This document shows, piece after piece, positions 1 through 6,042 of a stretch of DNA of 20,002 nucleotides (the stretch's first letter is position 1; the number at the start of each line of letters is the position of its first letter). The notes below the pieces were generated by a model. The model searched no databases. It saw only the letters and a list, made by a program, of their open reading frames with translations, and was not told the origin of the DNA. This DNA comes from CAZFYZ01 sp964523735 (GTDB taxonomy: Bacteria; Armatimonadota; UBA5829): NCBI GenBank assembly GCA_964523735.1, contig CAZFYZ010000068.1:1-20002 (forward strand). Direction: 5' to 3'. A program made the translations under genes and the position numbers.

Positions 1-539
1 CATGGGTCGAGCTTCTCCTGCCTCGCCATCTCCGTGTAGTCGCGGCCGAATTCGTCCAGTGTAGGAGTCCTGGAGCGGGTCCTTGCCGTAGCGGGGGCAG
101 CCTGTTCGCCGTCCTGCAGGTTCATGACTTCCCTGCGGGTGCGCTCCAGGTCGACGCCCAGCTTCTGCAGCACCCTGCCCGCCAACCCCTCGCCCTCGCG
201 AATGAGGCCGAGAAGCAGGTGCTCCGTGCCTATATAGTTGTTATTGAGATTGCGCGCCTCGTCGTAAGCCAGATCGATCACTCGCTTGGCCCGCGGTGTC
301 AGTTGCATATCATGCCCCAGACGCCCGTCACCACGCGTGACCTGACGCTCTATCTCGGAGCGAATCCGGCCCAGGCTGACGCCCATACGGTCCAGGATCC
401 GCGCCGCCACGCTATCGTTCTCTCGCGCCAGTCCAAGCAGCAGATGCTCGGTCGAAACATAGTTCTCTCCGAGCCTGCCGGCCTCTTCCTGCGCAAAGAA
501 CACGACTCTACGCGCTCGCTCAGTGAACCTCTGCCACAT
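1..539 (-). CDS. clpC: ClpC, AAA+ unfoldase of the Clp protease (N-terminal part only)
   Basis: The first 179 codons of a ClpC-type Hsp100 ATPase are present; the gene runs off the left edge, so both AAA+ modules lie outside. The N-terminus MWQRFTERARRVVFFAQEEA and the two Clp_N repeats are plain: YVSTEHLLLGLARE (about residues 27-40) and YIGTEHLLLGLIRE (about 102-115). They are followed by the linker LDEFGRDYTEMARQEKLDP that precedes the first ATPase domain. In the family this N-domain recruits adaptors and, in Gram-positives, phosphoarginine-tagged substrates, which ClpC unfolds into ClpP in the cytoplasm. The ATG at 539 is preceded by an AAAGGGGTGAG ribosome-binding site. It follows mcsB by about 130 bp on the same strand, the mcsA-mcsB-clpC order of Firmicutes. 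The spacer contains a short gaatacc doublet but no CIRCE element or obvious CtsR heptads. Identification is secure. Confidence 0.96.
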   Translation of the reverse strand, partial: MWQRFTERARRVVFFAQEEAGRLGENYVSTEHLLLGLARENDSVAARILDRMGVSLGRIRSEIERQVTRGDGRLGHDMQLTPRAKRVIDLAYDEARNLNNNYIGTEHLLLGLIREGEGLAGRVLQKLGVDLERTRREVMNLQDGEQAAPATARTRSRTPTLDEFGRDYTEMARQEKLDP

Positions 540-668
540 TATGCTCTCACCCCTTTACTGCGGGTATTCAGGTATTCAAGTCGTCGGGTCCTCGAGTCAC
601 TGATTGGACCCGCTATTGATTAGACGGTGTGCCGGTTTCGGTGGTTCAGCACTATGGTTATACCCCAG

Positions 669-1706
669 CTATAAACCGAGGACCCGGACACCATCCAGTC
701 TTCTTCTCAGTACGGTTGCCCGGCTGATATTGGCGCAGCCTTCGTCTCCGGCCCCTACCCTCAGCCCAAGCATCAATTCGTTCATCAGCGAGAGCGTGCA
801 CCCCTCGACCAAGCCCGCCTCCGCCGCCAACCGGAGAGGCGACATCAGTGCAAGTGCCTGTTGCGGCTTAGCGCCCATCGACGAGGATAATACCCTCAAT
901 GACTTAGAAGCACTCTCCAACAATCGCTTACGCTCCACGCTCAATAGTTCCTTCCGTGCCTGACGCTCTTCGCCCAAAAGATATTGGGCCACGCCCTGCA
1001 CTTTCTGCACGATCTCGCCCTCGCTGAGCCCCAGAGTCATCTCATTGGAGACCTGGAAGATGTCTCCCGCCGGCTGGCTGCCCTCGCCAAAAGCTCCCCT
1101 CACTGCAACGCCCAGATCATAAGCCGCGCGCAGAGGCTTCCGCAAGTTGCCAAGCATAGCCAGTGCACCCAGGTGCATCAGCGCGGACACCCTGAGGCCA
1201 GTCCCCACATTCGAAACGCTGGCCGTCAAATAGCCCAGCCTGTCAGAATAGCCGAAGCGCACTTTCGCGGCAATAACGTCGTCCGCCCAGTCCACCAGTT
1301 CGTAGGCCTCTTTGGGAGCAAGCCCCGAGACTATCGCCTGCAGGCGAAGATGATCTTCCTCATTGACAAGGATCGCAAGCATCCCGGAGGGCTCAAGAAC
1401 GACAATTCGCCCCTCGCCGCCCATTACCTGTTCCGAACTCGCTATGTGCGCGTCCAGGAGGTAGCTTCTCTGTTCGGGGCTGAGCTTTCCGACGTCTATG
1501 GCTCTCAGCCTCGGAAATCGCTCCGCCAGGCCCACACACGCTGCGCGAGCCTCGCGCGCTACCATGAGTAAATCTTCCCGTGTGGCTCTCAGAGGAAACG
1601 GCACGCCGTCGAGGTTGCGTGCAAGCCGGGCTCGCGTAGAGATCACCACGTCTGAGTCAGGCCCAGTGGCGTCTATCCAATGTGGATGGTCCTGTTTCTC
1701 CGTCAT
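669..1706 (-). CDS. mcsB: McsB-type protein arginine kinase (phosphagen kinase fold)
   Basis: This 345-residue protein has the usual McsB length. The phosphagen-kinase motifs are clear: STRARLARN (23-31), NEEDHLR (115-121), NVGTGLR (166-172), GEGS (207-210), EERQAR (246-251). In the family McsB phosphorylates arginines on misfolded proteins, marking them for ClpCP. Odd point: where McsB proteins usually read CPTN before VGTGLR, this one reads SVSN, so the conserved Cys (Cys167 in Bacillus numbering) is Ser163 (codon AGC at 1218-1220). The acidic residues equivalent to E121 and E212 are kept at E117 and E208. I also do not see an intact C-terminal RDxxRA phosphoarginine-binding motif; the nearest match is ANISRA at 325-330. 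The ATG at 1706 overlaps the mcsA stop as ATGA, implying translational coupling. Family certain; activity may be altered. Confidence 0.95.
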   Translation of the reverse strand: MTEKQDHPHWIDATGPDSDVVISTRARLARNLDGVPFPLRATREDLLMVAREARAACVGLAERFPRLRAIDVGKLSPEQRSYLLDAHIASSEQVMGGEGRIVVLEPSGMLAILVNEEDHLRLQAIVSGLAPKEAYELVDWADDVIAAKVRFGYSDRLGYLTASVSNVGTGLRVSALMHLGALAMLGNLRKPLRAAYDLGVAVRGAFGEGSQPAGDIFQVSNEMTLGLSEGEIVQKVQGVAQYLLGEERQARKELLSVERKRLLESASKSLRVLSSSMGAKPQQALALMSPLRLAAEAGLVEGCTLSLMNELMLGLRVGAGDEGCANISRATVLRRRLDGVRVLGL

Positions 1707-2083
1707 GATGGCGATTTGCCTGCGTGGCAGGATCGCTTCTGGTATTCCTGAACCATATCGTCAAGCTCGGCTGCAAACTTCGCATAGCAGGCACAGCACC
1801 CGGGCCGGCCGTCAGCCACGATGTCTGCCAACGTTGCACCGCATACGCCACACGTGTAGGTTGCCACGGTCTCAGGCAATCCTGAACCCCGTTTCGACAG
1901 CAAGGCAGCAAGGTCGACATCCTGCCCTCCAAGCACTCGCAAGCGTTCGTCTGCACACTCTCGACAAACAAGCGTTCGGTGCGCATCATCCATCCGCCGG
2001 CGACCGATCATTACAGTCGCCGGGCGGACGCGGCAGATTTCGCAGAGCGGGTCTCGGGTGACGGGTCTCGGGTGTCCGGACAC
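1703..2083 (-). CDS. mcsA: McsA-like zinc protein, short form lacking the UVR domain
   Basis: A 126-residue protein with four CxxC pairs: C14/C17, C40/C43, C78/C81 and C96/C99. This is the zinc-binding pattern of McsA, the activator and adaptor of the McsB arginine kinase. CEICRVRPATV matches the start of Bacillus McsA in style. The C-terminal UVR helical pair of longer McsA proteins is missing: the protein stops soon after the last CxxC, in a short helix-like AAELDDMVQEYQ. The start is GTG at 2083, three bases after the ilvE stop and nine bases downstream of a GGTGAG site inside the end of ilvE. The first dozen residues (MSGHPRPVTRDP) are encoded by a 14-bp tandem repeat and may not be ancestral coding sequence. 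The stop overlaps the mcsB ATG. McsA is supported mainly by the cysteine pattern and its position. Confidence 0.85.
   Translation of the reverse strand: MSGHPRPVTRDPLCEICRVRPATVMIGRRRMDDAHRTLVCRECADERLRVLGGQDVDLAALLSKRGSGLPETVATYTCGVCGATLADIVADGRPGCCACYAKFAAELDDMVQEYQKRSCHAGKSPS
2048..2075. repeat. 14-bp tandem at the mcsA start
   Basis: CGGGTCTCGGGTGA (2048-2061) is followed at once by CGGGTCTCGGGTGT (2062-2075), differing only in the last base. In the other orientation it encodes residues 3-12 of the called McsA, just after the GTG start and before the first zinc Cys pair. Confidence 0.7.
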
Positions 2084-2086
2084 GGC

Positions 2087-2956
2087 CTACCACTCACCGG
2101 CTTCAATGTAGCTGCGGAAGGCTTTCTCGAGTTTCTTGGTGATCGGGCCGGGCTTGCCATCGCCGATCTTGCGGTCGTCGAGCTTTACCATCGGGATGAC
2201 TTCGGCGGCGGTGCCGGTCAGGAATGACTCGTCGGCCGTGTACAGGTCAAACCGGGTGAAGACCCTCTCTTCAACCGTGATGCCAAGACCTCTCAGCAGG
2301 TCCATGACTGTTCCGCGGGTGATTCCCTCGAGTATCCCAAGGAAAGGCGCGGGAGTATAGACGACACCGTTCTTCGCGTAGAAGATGTTGTCCCCCGTGC
2401 ACTCTGCAACAAGGCCGTCCTCGGTCAGCATCAGACCCTCGCCGGCTCCAACCTGGTTAGCCTCGATCTTGGCCTGGATATTGCACAGGTACTTGCCGGT
2501 TGACTTGATGCGAGCCTCGAGCACCTGCGGGTTCGCGATTCGCGTCGCCACAGTCACCACGTGCAGACCATTCTCGTACATCTCTTTCGGGTAGAGCGCG
2601 AGCTTGTCGGTGGAGATCACGACCGTCGGAGGAGTCTTGATGTTCTTCGGATCCAAGCCGAGCGTGACTCCGCGCGATACCGTCACCCTGATGTAGCCGT
2701 TGCTGGCCTCGTTGCGCTTCAGCAACTCTTCGATGTTTGCCACGAACTGCTCCCGGCCGTAGGGCAGCTCAATCCACAGCGCGCGCAGAGAGTTGTAGAG
2801 CCGATCGACGTGAGCGGCCAACTTGAACGCGCGGCCGTTGTAAATTCTGATCCCTTCAAACGCGCCATCGCCATACAGGAAGCCATGGTCGTAGATATGA
2901 ACGTGCGCATCCTCGGATGGCACGAATTCGCCGTTGATGTAGACCCACTTATCCAT
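2087..2956 (-). CDS. ilvE: Branched-chain amino acid aminotransferase (fold-type IV PLP enzyme)
   Basis: A 289-residue class IV aminotransferase, normal length for IlvE. Visible hallmarks: HIYDHGFLYGDGAFEGIRIY (20-39), the PLP-binding Lys151 in ARIKSTGKYLCNIQAKIEA, the cofactor-contacting Glu186 in VAECTGDNIF, and TGTAAEVIP near residue 250. The family transfers the amino group between glutamate and Leu, Ile or Val in the cytoplasm; the YGDGAFEGIR segment favours branched-chain over D-amino-acid or aminodeoxychorismate relatives. The ATG at 2956 is preceded by TTGGAGTG. It is the first gene of a run leading directly into mcsA, mcsB and clpC, with only three bases before the mcsA start, so it is probably co-transcribed with the stress genes. 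That is unusual, since Bacillus-type clusters begin with ctsR. Confidence 0.95.
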   Translation of the reverse strand: MDKWVYINGEFVPSEDAHVHIYDHGFLYGDGAFEGIRIYNGRAFKLAAHVDRLYNSLRALWIELPYGREQFVANIEELLKRNEASNGYIRVTVSRGVTLGLDPKNIKTPPTVVISTDKLALYPKEMYENGLHVVTVATRIANPQVLEARIKSTGKYLCNIQAKIEANQVGAGEGLMLTEDGLVAECTGDNIFYAKNGVVYTPAPFLGILEGITRGTVMDLLRGLGITVEERVFTRFDLYTADESFLTGTAAEVIPMVKLDDRKIGDGKPGPITKKLEKAFRSYIEAGEW

Positions 2957-2978
2957 TCACACACTCCAATTGTTCAAC

Positions 2979-3007
2979 AGTCTATCATATATCTTGCTCT
3001 TAGGCAA
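2979..3007 (-). promoter_or_regulatory. Possible promoter of the ilvE-mcsA-mcsB-clpC unit
   Basis: On the minus strand TTGCCT (3002-3007) and TAGACT (2979-2984) are separated by 17 bp. Each matches the vegetative consensus at four of six positions. A TATGAT overlapping the spacer is an alternative -10 but lacks a good -35. It would give a leader of about 16 nt before the ilvE ATG. Weakest of the promoters called here; no CtsR or HrcA operator is visible near it. Confidence 0.4.
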
Positions 3008-3025
3008 GTGACCAGGCTTGGTTCA

Positions 3026-3206
3026 ATCACGAAAGCACGAAAGGGAGAAAGCACGAAATGGGAAGGGATTCCAATCGCGAAATCCAGAAAGCTAGAAACC
3101 GAGAAACCTCTCTCTTCTTCTGGCTTTCCACCTTCTGCGACTCCCTTCGCTCCAAACGGCTTCCAGAACTCCCTTTCGTGTTTTCGTAATTTCGTGCTTT
3201 CGTGAT
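3026..3206. repeat. Intergenic inverted-repeat element of the cgaaagcacgaaa type
   Basis: The spacer between the isomerase stop and ilvE is bounded by a perfect 17-bp inverted repeat: ATCACGAAAGCACGAAA at 3026-3042 and its reverse complement at 3190-3206. Inside lie further partial copies (AGCACGAAA at 3050-3058; TTTCGTG and TTTCGTA near the right arm). The centre is purine-rich then pyrimidine-rich with many GAAA words. No reading frame is convincing. It could be a mobile non-coding repeat or a long-range hairpin in the isomerase 3' region; there is no target-site duplication that I can recognise. Confidence 0.7.
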
Positions 3207-3216
3207 AAGAAAGAGC

Positions 3217-4179
3217 TCACGCCCACCACATCGCGCCGGGCTGCTCGGAGATCATTACTTCTTTGATGAAGGCAACTGCCTTTTGGAAACCTTCATTTAC
3301 AGACATCAGGCTATCCTCGTGCTCTATGGAGAGCACATAGTCATAGCCGACCATCTTGAGGTTCGAGACGATGTCTTTCCAGGTCTTCATGTCATGCCCG
3401 TAGCCGCACGTGCGGAAGACCCAGCTCCGGTTGATCTCGTCGCCATAGGGCGTCGTATCGTTGCAGCCATTGAGGCCGACGTTGATCGGGTCGATGCGGC
3501 AGTCCTTGGCATGGAAGTAGTAGATCGCGTCGCCGAGCTTACGGATCGCCGCGCAGATGTCCACCCCGTTCCAGAACAGATGGCTTGGGTCAAGATTCGC
3601 GCCGAGCGCGTCGCCGCAGGCCTCGCGCAACTTGAGCATGGTGTCCACGTTGTAGACACAGAAGCCCGGGTGTATCTCAAAGGCCACTTTGACCTTGCTC
3701 TTCTTCGCAATAGCGGCCTGTTCTTTCCAGTATGGAATCAGGACTTCATTCCACTGCCACTCCAGGGTCTCCTGATAGTCCGGCGGCCACGCGCAGGTAA
3801 CCCAGTTTGGCCTGATCGCCTTAGGGCCATCGCCGGGGCAGCCGGAGAAGTTCACGACAACCGGAACCCCCATCTCCTTGGCAAGCTGAACCGACTTGAC
3901 ATGGGCATCATGGTGTTCCCTGCCGATCTTCTTGTTGGGATGCAGCGGATTGCCGTGGCAACCGAACGCGCTGATCTCCAGCCCCCTTGATTCGCAGGCC
4001 TTGATGAGCGCTTTCTGAGCGGATTTGTTGCCCAAGAGCTTGTCAGGGTTGCAGTGGTAGGCCGTTGAATAGGCGCCTGTGCCAAACTCGACCATTTGCA
4101 GTCCAGACGCAGCTATGTAATCCAGTGCTTCCTCGAGCGGCCTCTGACCGAACAGTGCCGTAAAGACTCCGATCTTCAT
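3217..4179 (-). CDS. Sugar phosphate isomerase/epimerase-like TIM-barrel protein
   Basis: A 320-residue protein of the AP endonuclease 2/xylose isomerase-like TIM-barrel family. It begins MKIGVFTALFGQRPLEEALD. The metal-site residues expected of the fold are in order: Glu168 (FEIHPG), Asp197 and His200 (NLDPSHL), His223 (YYFHAKD) and Glu286 (SIEHED). Family members isomerise or epimerise sugars, inositols or hydroxypyruvate with a divalent metal; the substrate cannot be told here. The usual C-terminal helix is followed by a short tail ending GAMWWA. The ATG at 4179 is preceded by AAGGAGG at about 11 nt. It has its own promoter and a leader with a G/C-rich repeat. Neighbours are unrelated, so context gives no pathway. 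Family sure, specific function unknown. Confidence 0.9.
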   Translation of the reverse strand: MKIGVFTALFGQRPLEEALDYIAASGLQMVEFGTGAYSTAYHCNPDKLLGNKSAQKALIKACESRGLEISAFGCHGNPLHPNKKIGREHHDAHVKSVQLAKEMGVPVVVNFSGCPGDGPKAIRPNWVTCAWPPDYQETLEWQWNEVLIPYWKEQAAIAKKSKVKVAFEIHPGFCVYNVDTMLKLREACGDALGANLDPSHLFWNGVDICAAIRKLGDAIYYFHAKDCRIDPINVGLNGCNDTTPYGDEINRSWVFRTCGYGHDMKTWKDIVSNLKMVGYDYVLSIEHEDSLMSVNEGFQKAVAFIKEVMISEQPGAMWWA

Positions 4180-4201
4180 CTCAGGCCAAGCCTCCTTAAG
4201 C

Positions 4202-4233
4202 GGGGGTTAGGGGTTGGGAGTTAGGGGTTAGGG
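4202..4233 (+). repeat. Telomere-like G-run repeat with quadruplex potential
   Basis: Five runs of three to five G (4202-4206, 4210-4213, 4216-4218, 4224-4227, 4231-4233) are separated by TTA, TT, AGTTA and TTA. This satisfies the usual intramolecular G-quadruplex pattern on the plus strand; the minus strand is the matching C-rich run. It lies inside the predicted leader of the isomerase gene, about 22-54 nt before its ATG. A looser relative with GGTGTTAGG, GGTGATAGG and GTCGGG words occupies 4306-4337, past the promoter. Confidence 0.75.
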
Positions 4234-4266
4234 AAGCAAGCGCCTTCGCCTACCCCTCACAGGGGA

Positions 4267-4295
4267 ATTATAGTAGCTTTGAGGCGGGATGGCAA
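4267..4295 (-). promoter_or_regulatory. Promoter of the isomerase/epimerase gene
   Basis: Minus-strand TTGCCA (4290-4295), 17-bp spacer, perfect TATAAT (4267-4272). The expected start near 4260 falls in a small CCCCT-CAC-AGGGG inverted repeat (4253-4265), giving a leader of about 80 nt that contains the C-rich repeat. The inverted repeat could be an operator or a 5'-end hairpin. Confidence 0.8.
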
Positions 4296-4350
4296 GACAG
4301 CCAACGGGTGTTAGGTGATAGGTGTCGGGCGTTAGGGAGAAGCCAAGAGA

Positions 4351-4719
4351 TCATACATGGTGGAGCTTCTTCTTGAGGATCGCGAGGGCTTCGGCGGCCT
4401 TCGTGTAGTTGGGGTCGATCTCTACCGCGCGTTCGTATTCGTATTCGGCCTCGGACGTGATGCCGCTGGCTTCGTAGGCCTGGGCTATGTTGTAGTGGAT
4501 GCTGGCGACATTCGGGGCAATCTGCTCCGCGGTCTTGAACGCGCCGATGGCGGCATTGTAGCGGTCCTTGGCGGCATACGCGGCGCCGAGGTAGTTGAAG
4601 GCTTTGTAGTTCTGATGGTCCTGCTGCGTCGCCTGCTCGAGGTGCTCAGTCGCAGTATCCAGATCCCCTGCCTTGAAGGCCTCTACTCCGAGCTTGAAGT
4701 GATCAACCACGTCCGTCAT
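4351..4719 (-). CDS. Small tetratricopeptide-repeat protein
   Basis: A 122-residue protein made almost entirely of three TPR units: about residues 5-38 (FKLGVEAFKAGDLDTATEHLEQA), 39-72 (YKAFNYLGAAYAAKDRYNAAIGAF) and 73-106 (ASIHYNIAQAYEASGITSEAEYEYERA), each with the W/Y-L-G-A-Y-A spacing. A capping helix ends KKKLHHV. There is no signal peptide or membrane segment, so a cytoplasmic scaffold or adaptor role is expected; no partner can be named. The ATG at 4719 follows AAAGGTGG at six bases. It has a near-consensus promoter of its own, so it may be well expressed and is not clearly tied to its neighbours. Confidence 0.85.
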   Translation of the reverse strand: MTDVVDHFKLGVEAFKAGDLDTATEHLEQATQQDHQNYKAFNYLGAAYAAKDRYNAAIGAFKTAEQIAPNVASIHYNIAQAYEASGITSEAEYEYERAVEIDPNYTKAAEALAILKKKLHHV

Positions 4720-4767
4720 CTGGCGCCACCTTTGTGCACTCGCAGCCCTGAGTGCGCTTCCAGGGTC

Positions 4768-4796
4768 AGTATAGCCCTGCTTGTTTGCGGTGTCAA
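4768..4796 (-). promoter_or_regulatory. Promoter of the TPR gene
   Basis: Minus-strand TTGACA (4791-4796, perfect -35), 17-bp spacer, TATACT (4768-4773, one mismatch). It predicts a start near 4761 and a leader of about 42 nt before the TPR ATG. One of the strongest promoter matches in the window. Confidence 0.85.
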
Positions 4797-4883
4797 TAGA
4801 GCATTACTCGGACGGCACGCGGCTTGCGGTGACGAATACGAACATCGACTCTCTGAGCGTGGATTCTGGTTCGCCCCCGGATC

Positions 4884-5882
4884 CTATTCCCCCCTGTTTG
4901 CGAGGGAGTGTGCGAGGAGATCGAGGGCCGTGGTATATGCGGATGTCGGCAGCGATGCAAGCTGCGACCGCGCTGACTCGATGTGATCTACGGCCATCTG
5001 TCTTGCCGCCTCGGCCGCTCCGCACTCAACTGCCAGCGTCGCAACATGTCTCGCTTCAGCAGCAGTCGCCAACCCAGTGCAGAGCTTCGCTGATTCGGCG
5101 GGGCATCGCTCCAGGGTAAGCAGGATCGGCAGTGTGAACTTGCCATTGGTCAGGTCTGCTCCGATCTCCTTACCGGTGACAGCGGGGTCGCCGTTAATGT
5201 CCAGAAGATCGTCCGTAATCTGGAACGCGAGGCCCACCTCGATGCCGAATGTCGCCATACATTCGCGTGCGATCGGGTCCGCACCTGCCAGAATGGCGCC
5301 GCACTCGCAGCAGGCGCCCATCAAGACGGCCGTCTTTCCGCGAATGATCCGCCAGTAATTCTCCTGCCAAGCCTGCAAAGAGCCCTCGCTTGCGGCCTGG
5401 AGCATTTCTCCCTCGGTCATCGCCACGGCAGACGACGAGAGCGCGGAGAGTATATCGAGGTTTCGCACTCTCGCAAGAAGCGCGAACGCCTTGGAGAGGA
5501 GGAAGTCACCGCCCAGAACGCTCAGCTTGTTACCCCACGTTGCGTTCGCGGTCAGAACACCCCGCCGCGCATGAGTCTCATCGACAACATCGTCGTGAAG
5601 CAGCGAGGCAGAGTGAACAAGCTCCGTGGATGCAGCAAAGTCTGTCAGCCGTTGATCCGCCCCGTCGGCTCCATTGGAGAGCGCCGACAGAAGGGCCAGT
5701 GCGGGGCGGATTCGCTTTCCGCCGGCGGCGAAGAGTCGAGTAGACATGTCCGTCGCCACGCTGACGTCAGATGCCGCGACGGCGTCCAGCGTCGTCTCGA
5801 CCAGGTCGAGCTGCGAGGCAATCGGCTCAGCCCAAGTGGGCAATGCTGTATCAGGTTTGGAATGTAGTGCGTAGGCACTCAT
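4884..5882 (-). CDS. Long-chain trans-polyprenyl diphosphate synthase
   Basis: A 332-residue all-alpha prenyl synthase. It has GGKRIRP (54-60), the first Asp-rich motif DDVVD (97-101, in LLHDDVVDETHARRG), the second DDLLD (224-228, in QITDDLLDINGD) and NGKFTLPILL. The fourth and fifth residues before DDVVD are the small Ser93 and Ala92, which in this family allow a long product, so a C30-C50 chain such as the menaquinone side chain is likely rather than GPP/FPP. The start is ATG 5882, with GGAGTG nine bases upstream. An in-frame ATG at 5969 would only translate the repeat pair in front of the gene (PPLSLGEGWGEV) and is rejected. menG lies upstream, supporting quinone synthesis. It could be called ispB, hepT or ispA-like; chain length is not provable here. 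Confidence 0.93.
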   Translation of the reverse strand: MSAYALHSKPDTALPTWAEPIASQLDLVETTLDAVAASDVSVATDMSTRLFAAGGKRIRPALALLSALSNGADGADQRLTDFAASTELVHSASLLHDDVVDETHARRGVLTANATWGNKLSVLGGDFLLSKAFALLARVRNLDILSALSSSAVAMTEGEMLQAASEGSLQAWQENYWRIIRGKTAVLMGACCECGAILAGADPIARECMATFGIEVGLAFQITDDLLDINGDPAVTGKEIGADLTNGKFTLPILLTLERCPAESAKLCTGLATAAEARHVATLAVECGAAEAARQMAVDHIESARSQLASLPTSAYTTALDLLAHSLANRGE

Positions 5883-5914
5883 TCGGTTACACTCCAAGAA
5901 TGTGGTCGCAGATG

Positions 5915-5995
5915 TGACCTCACCCCAGCCCTCTCCTAAAGAGAGAGGGGGTCGGTAGGTTGACCTCACCCCAGCACTCTCCTACGAGGAGAGGG
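5915..5995. repeat. Doubled CTCACCCCAGC hairpin repeat
   Basis: TGACCTCACCCCAGC occurs at 5915-5929 and 5961-5975, each followed by a small hairpin. The right copy has a perfect 7-bp stem, CTCTCCT-ACG-AGGAGAG (5977-5993); the left copy has a looser CTCTCCTAAAGAGAGAGG. Repeats of this look are common intergenic elements in environmental bacterial genomes. They sit between menG and the polyprenyl synthase, in what would be the intercistronic mRNA. Confidence 0.75.
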
Positions 5996-6012
5996 AATAG
6001 GTTCCGTTCGTT

Positions 6013-6037
6013 GCTTCGGGACACCCTGTCCCGAAGC
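6013..6037 (-). terminator. Strong hairpin just after menG; terminator or mRNA-stabilising element
   Basis: A perfect 11-bp stem, GCTTCGGGACA (6013-6023) and TGTCCCGAAGC (6027-6037), with a 3-nt loop, begins five bases after the menG stop. The minus strand after it lacks a U-run (AACGAACGG), so intrinsic termination would be partial at best. It may instead attenuate transcription or protect the transcript between menG and the polyprenyl synthase. Confidence 0.55.
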
Positions 6038-6042
6038 GTGGC

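Noticed and set aside
540..668. Separate heat-shock promoter or CtsR/CIRCE operator before clpC
   Set aside because: No inverted TTAGCACTC or GGTCAAA heptads and no convincing -35/-10 pair were found; a TATAAC lacks a partner -35.
984..1571. 195-codon open frame on the plus strand
   Set aside because: Antisense to mcsB, with no domain and no start signals; a shadow frame.
5883..5969. Longer N-terminus for the polyprenyl synthase from the in-frame ATG at 5969
   Set aside because: The extra 29 residues only translate the CTCACCCCAGC repeat pair; ATG 5882 has a good ribosome-binding site and matches the family start.
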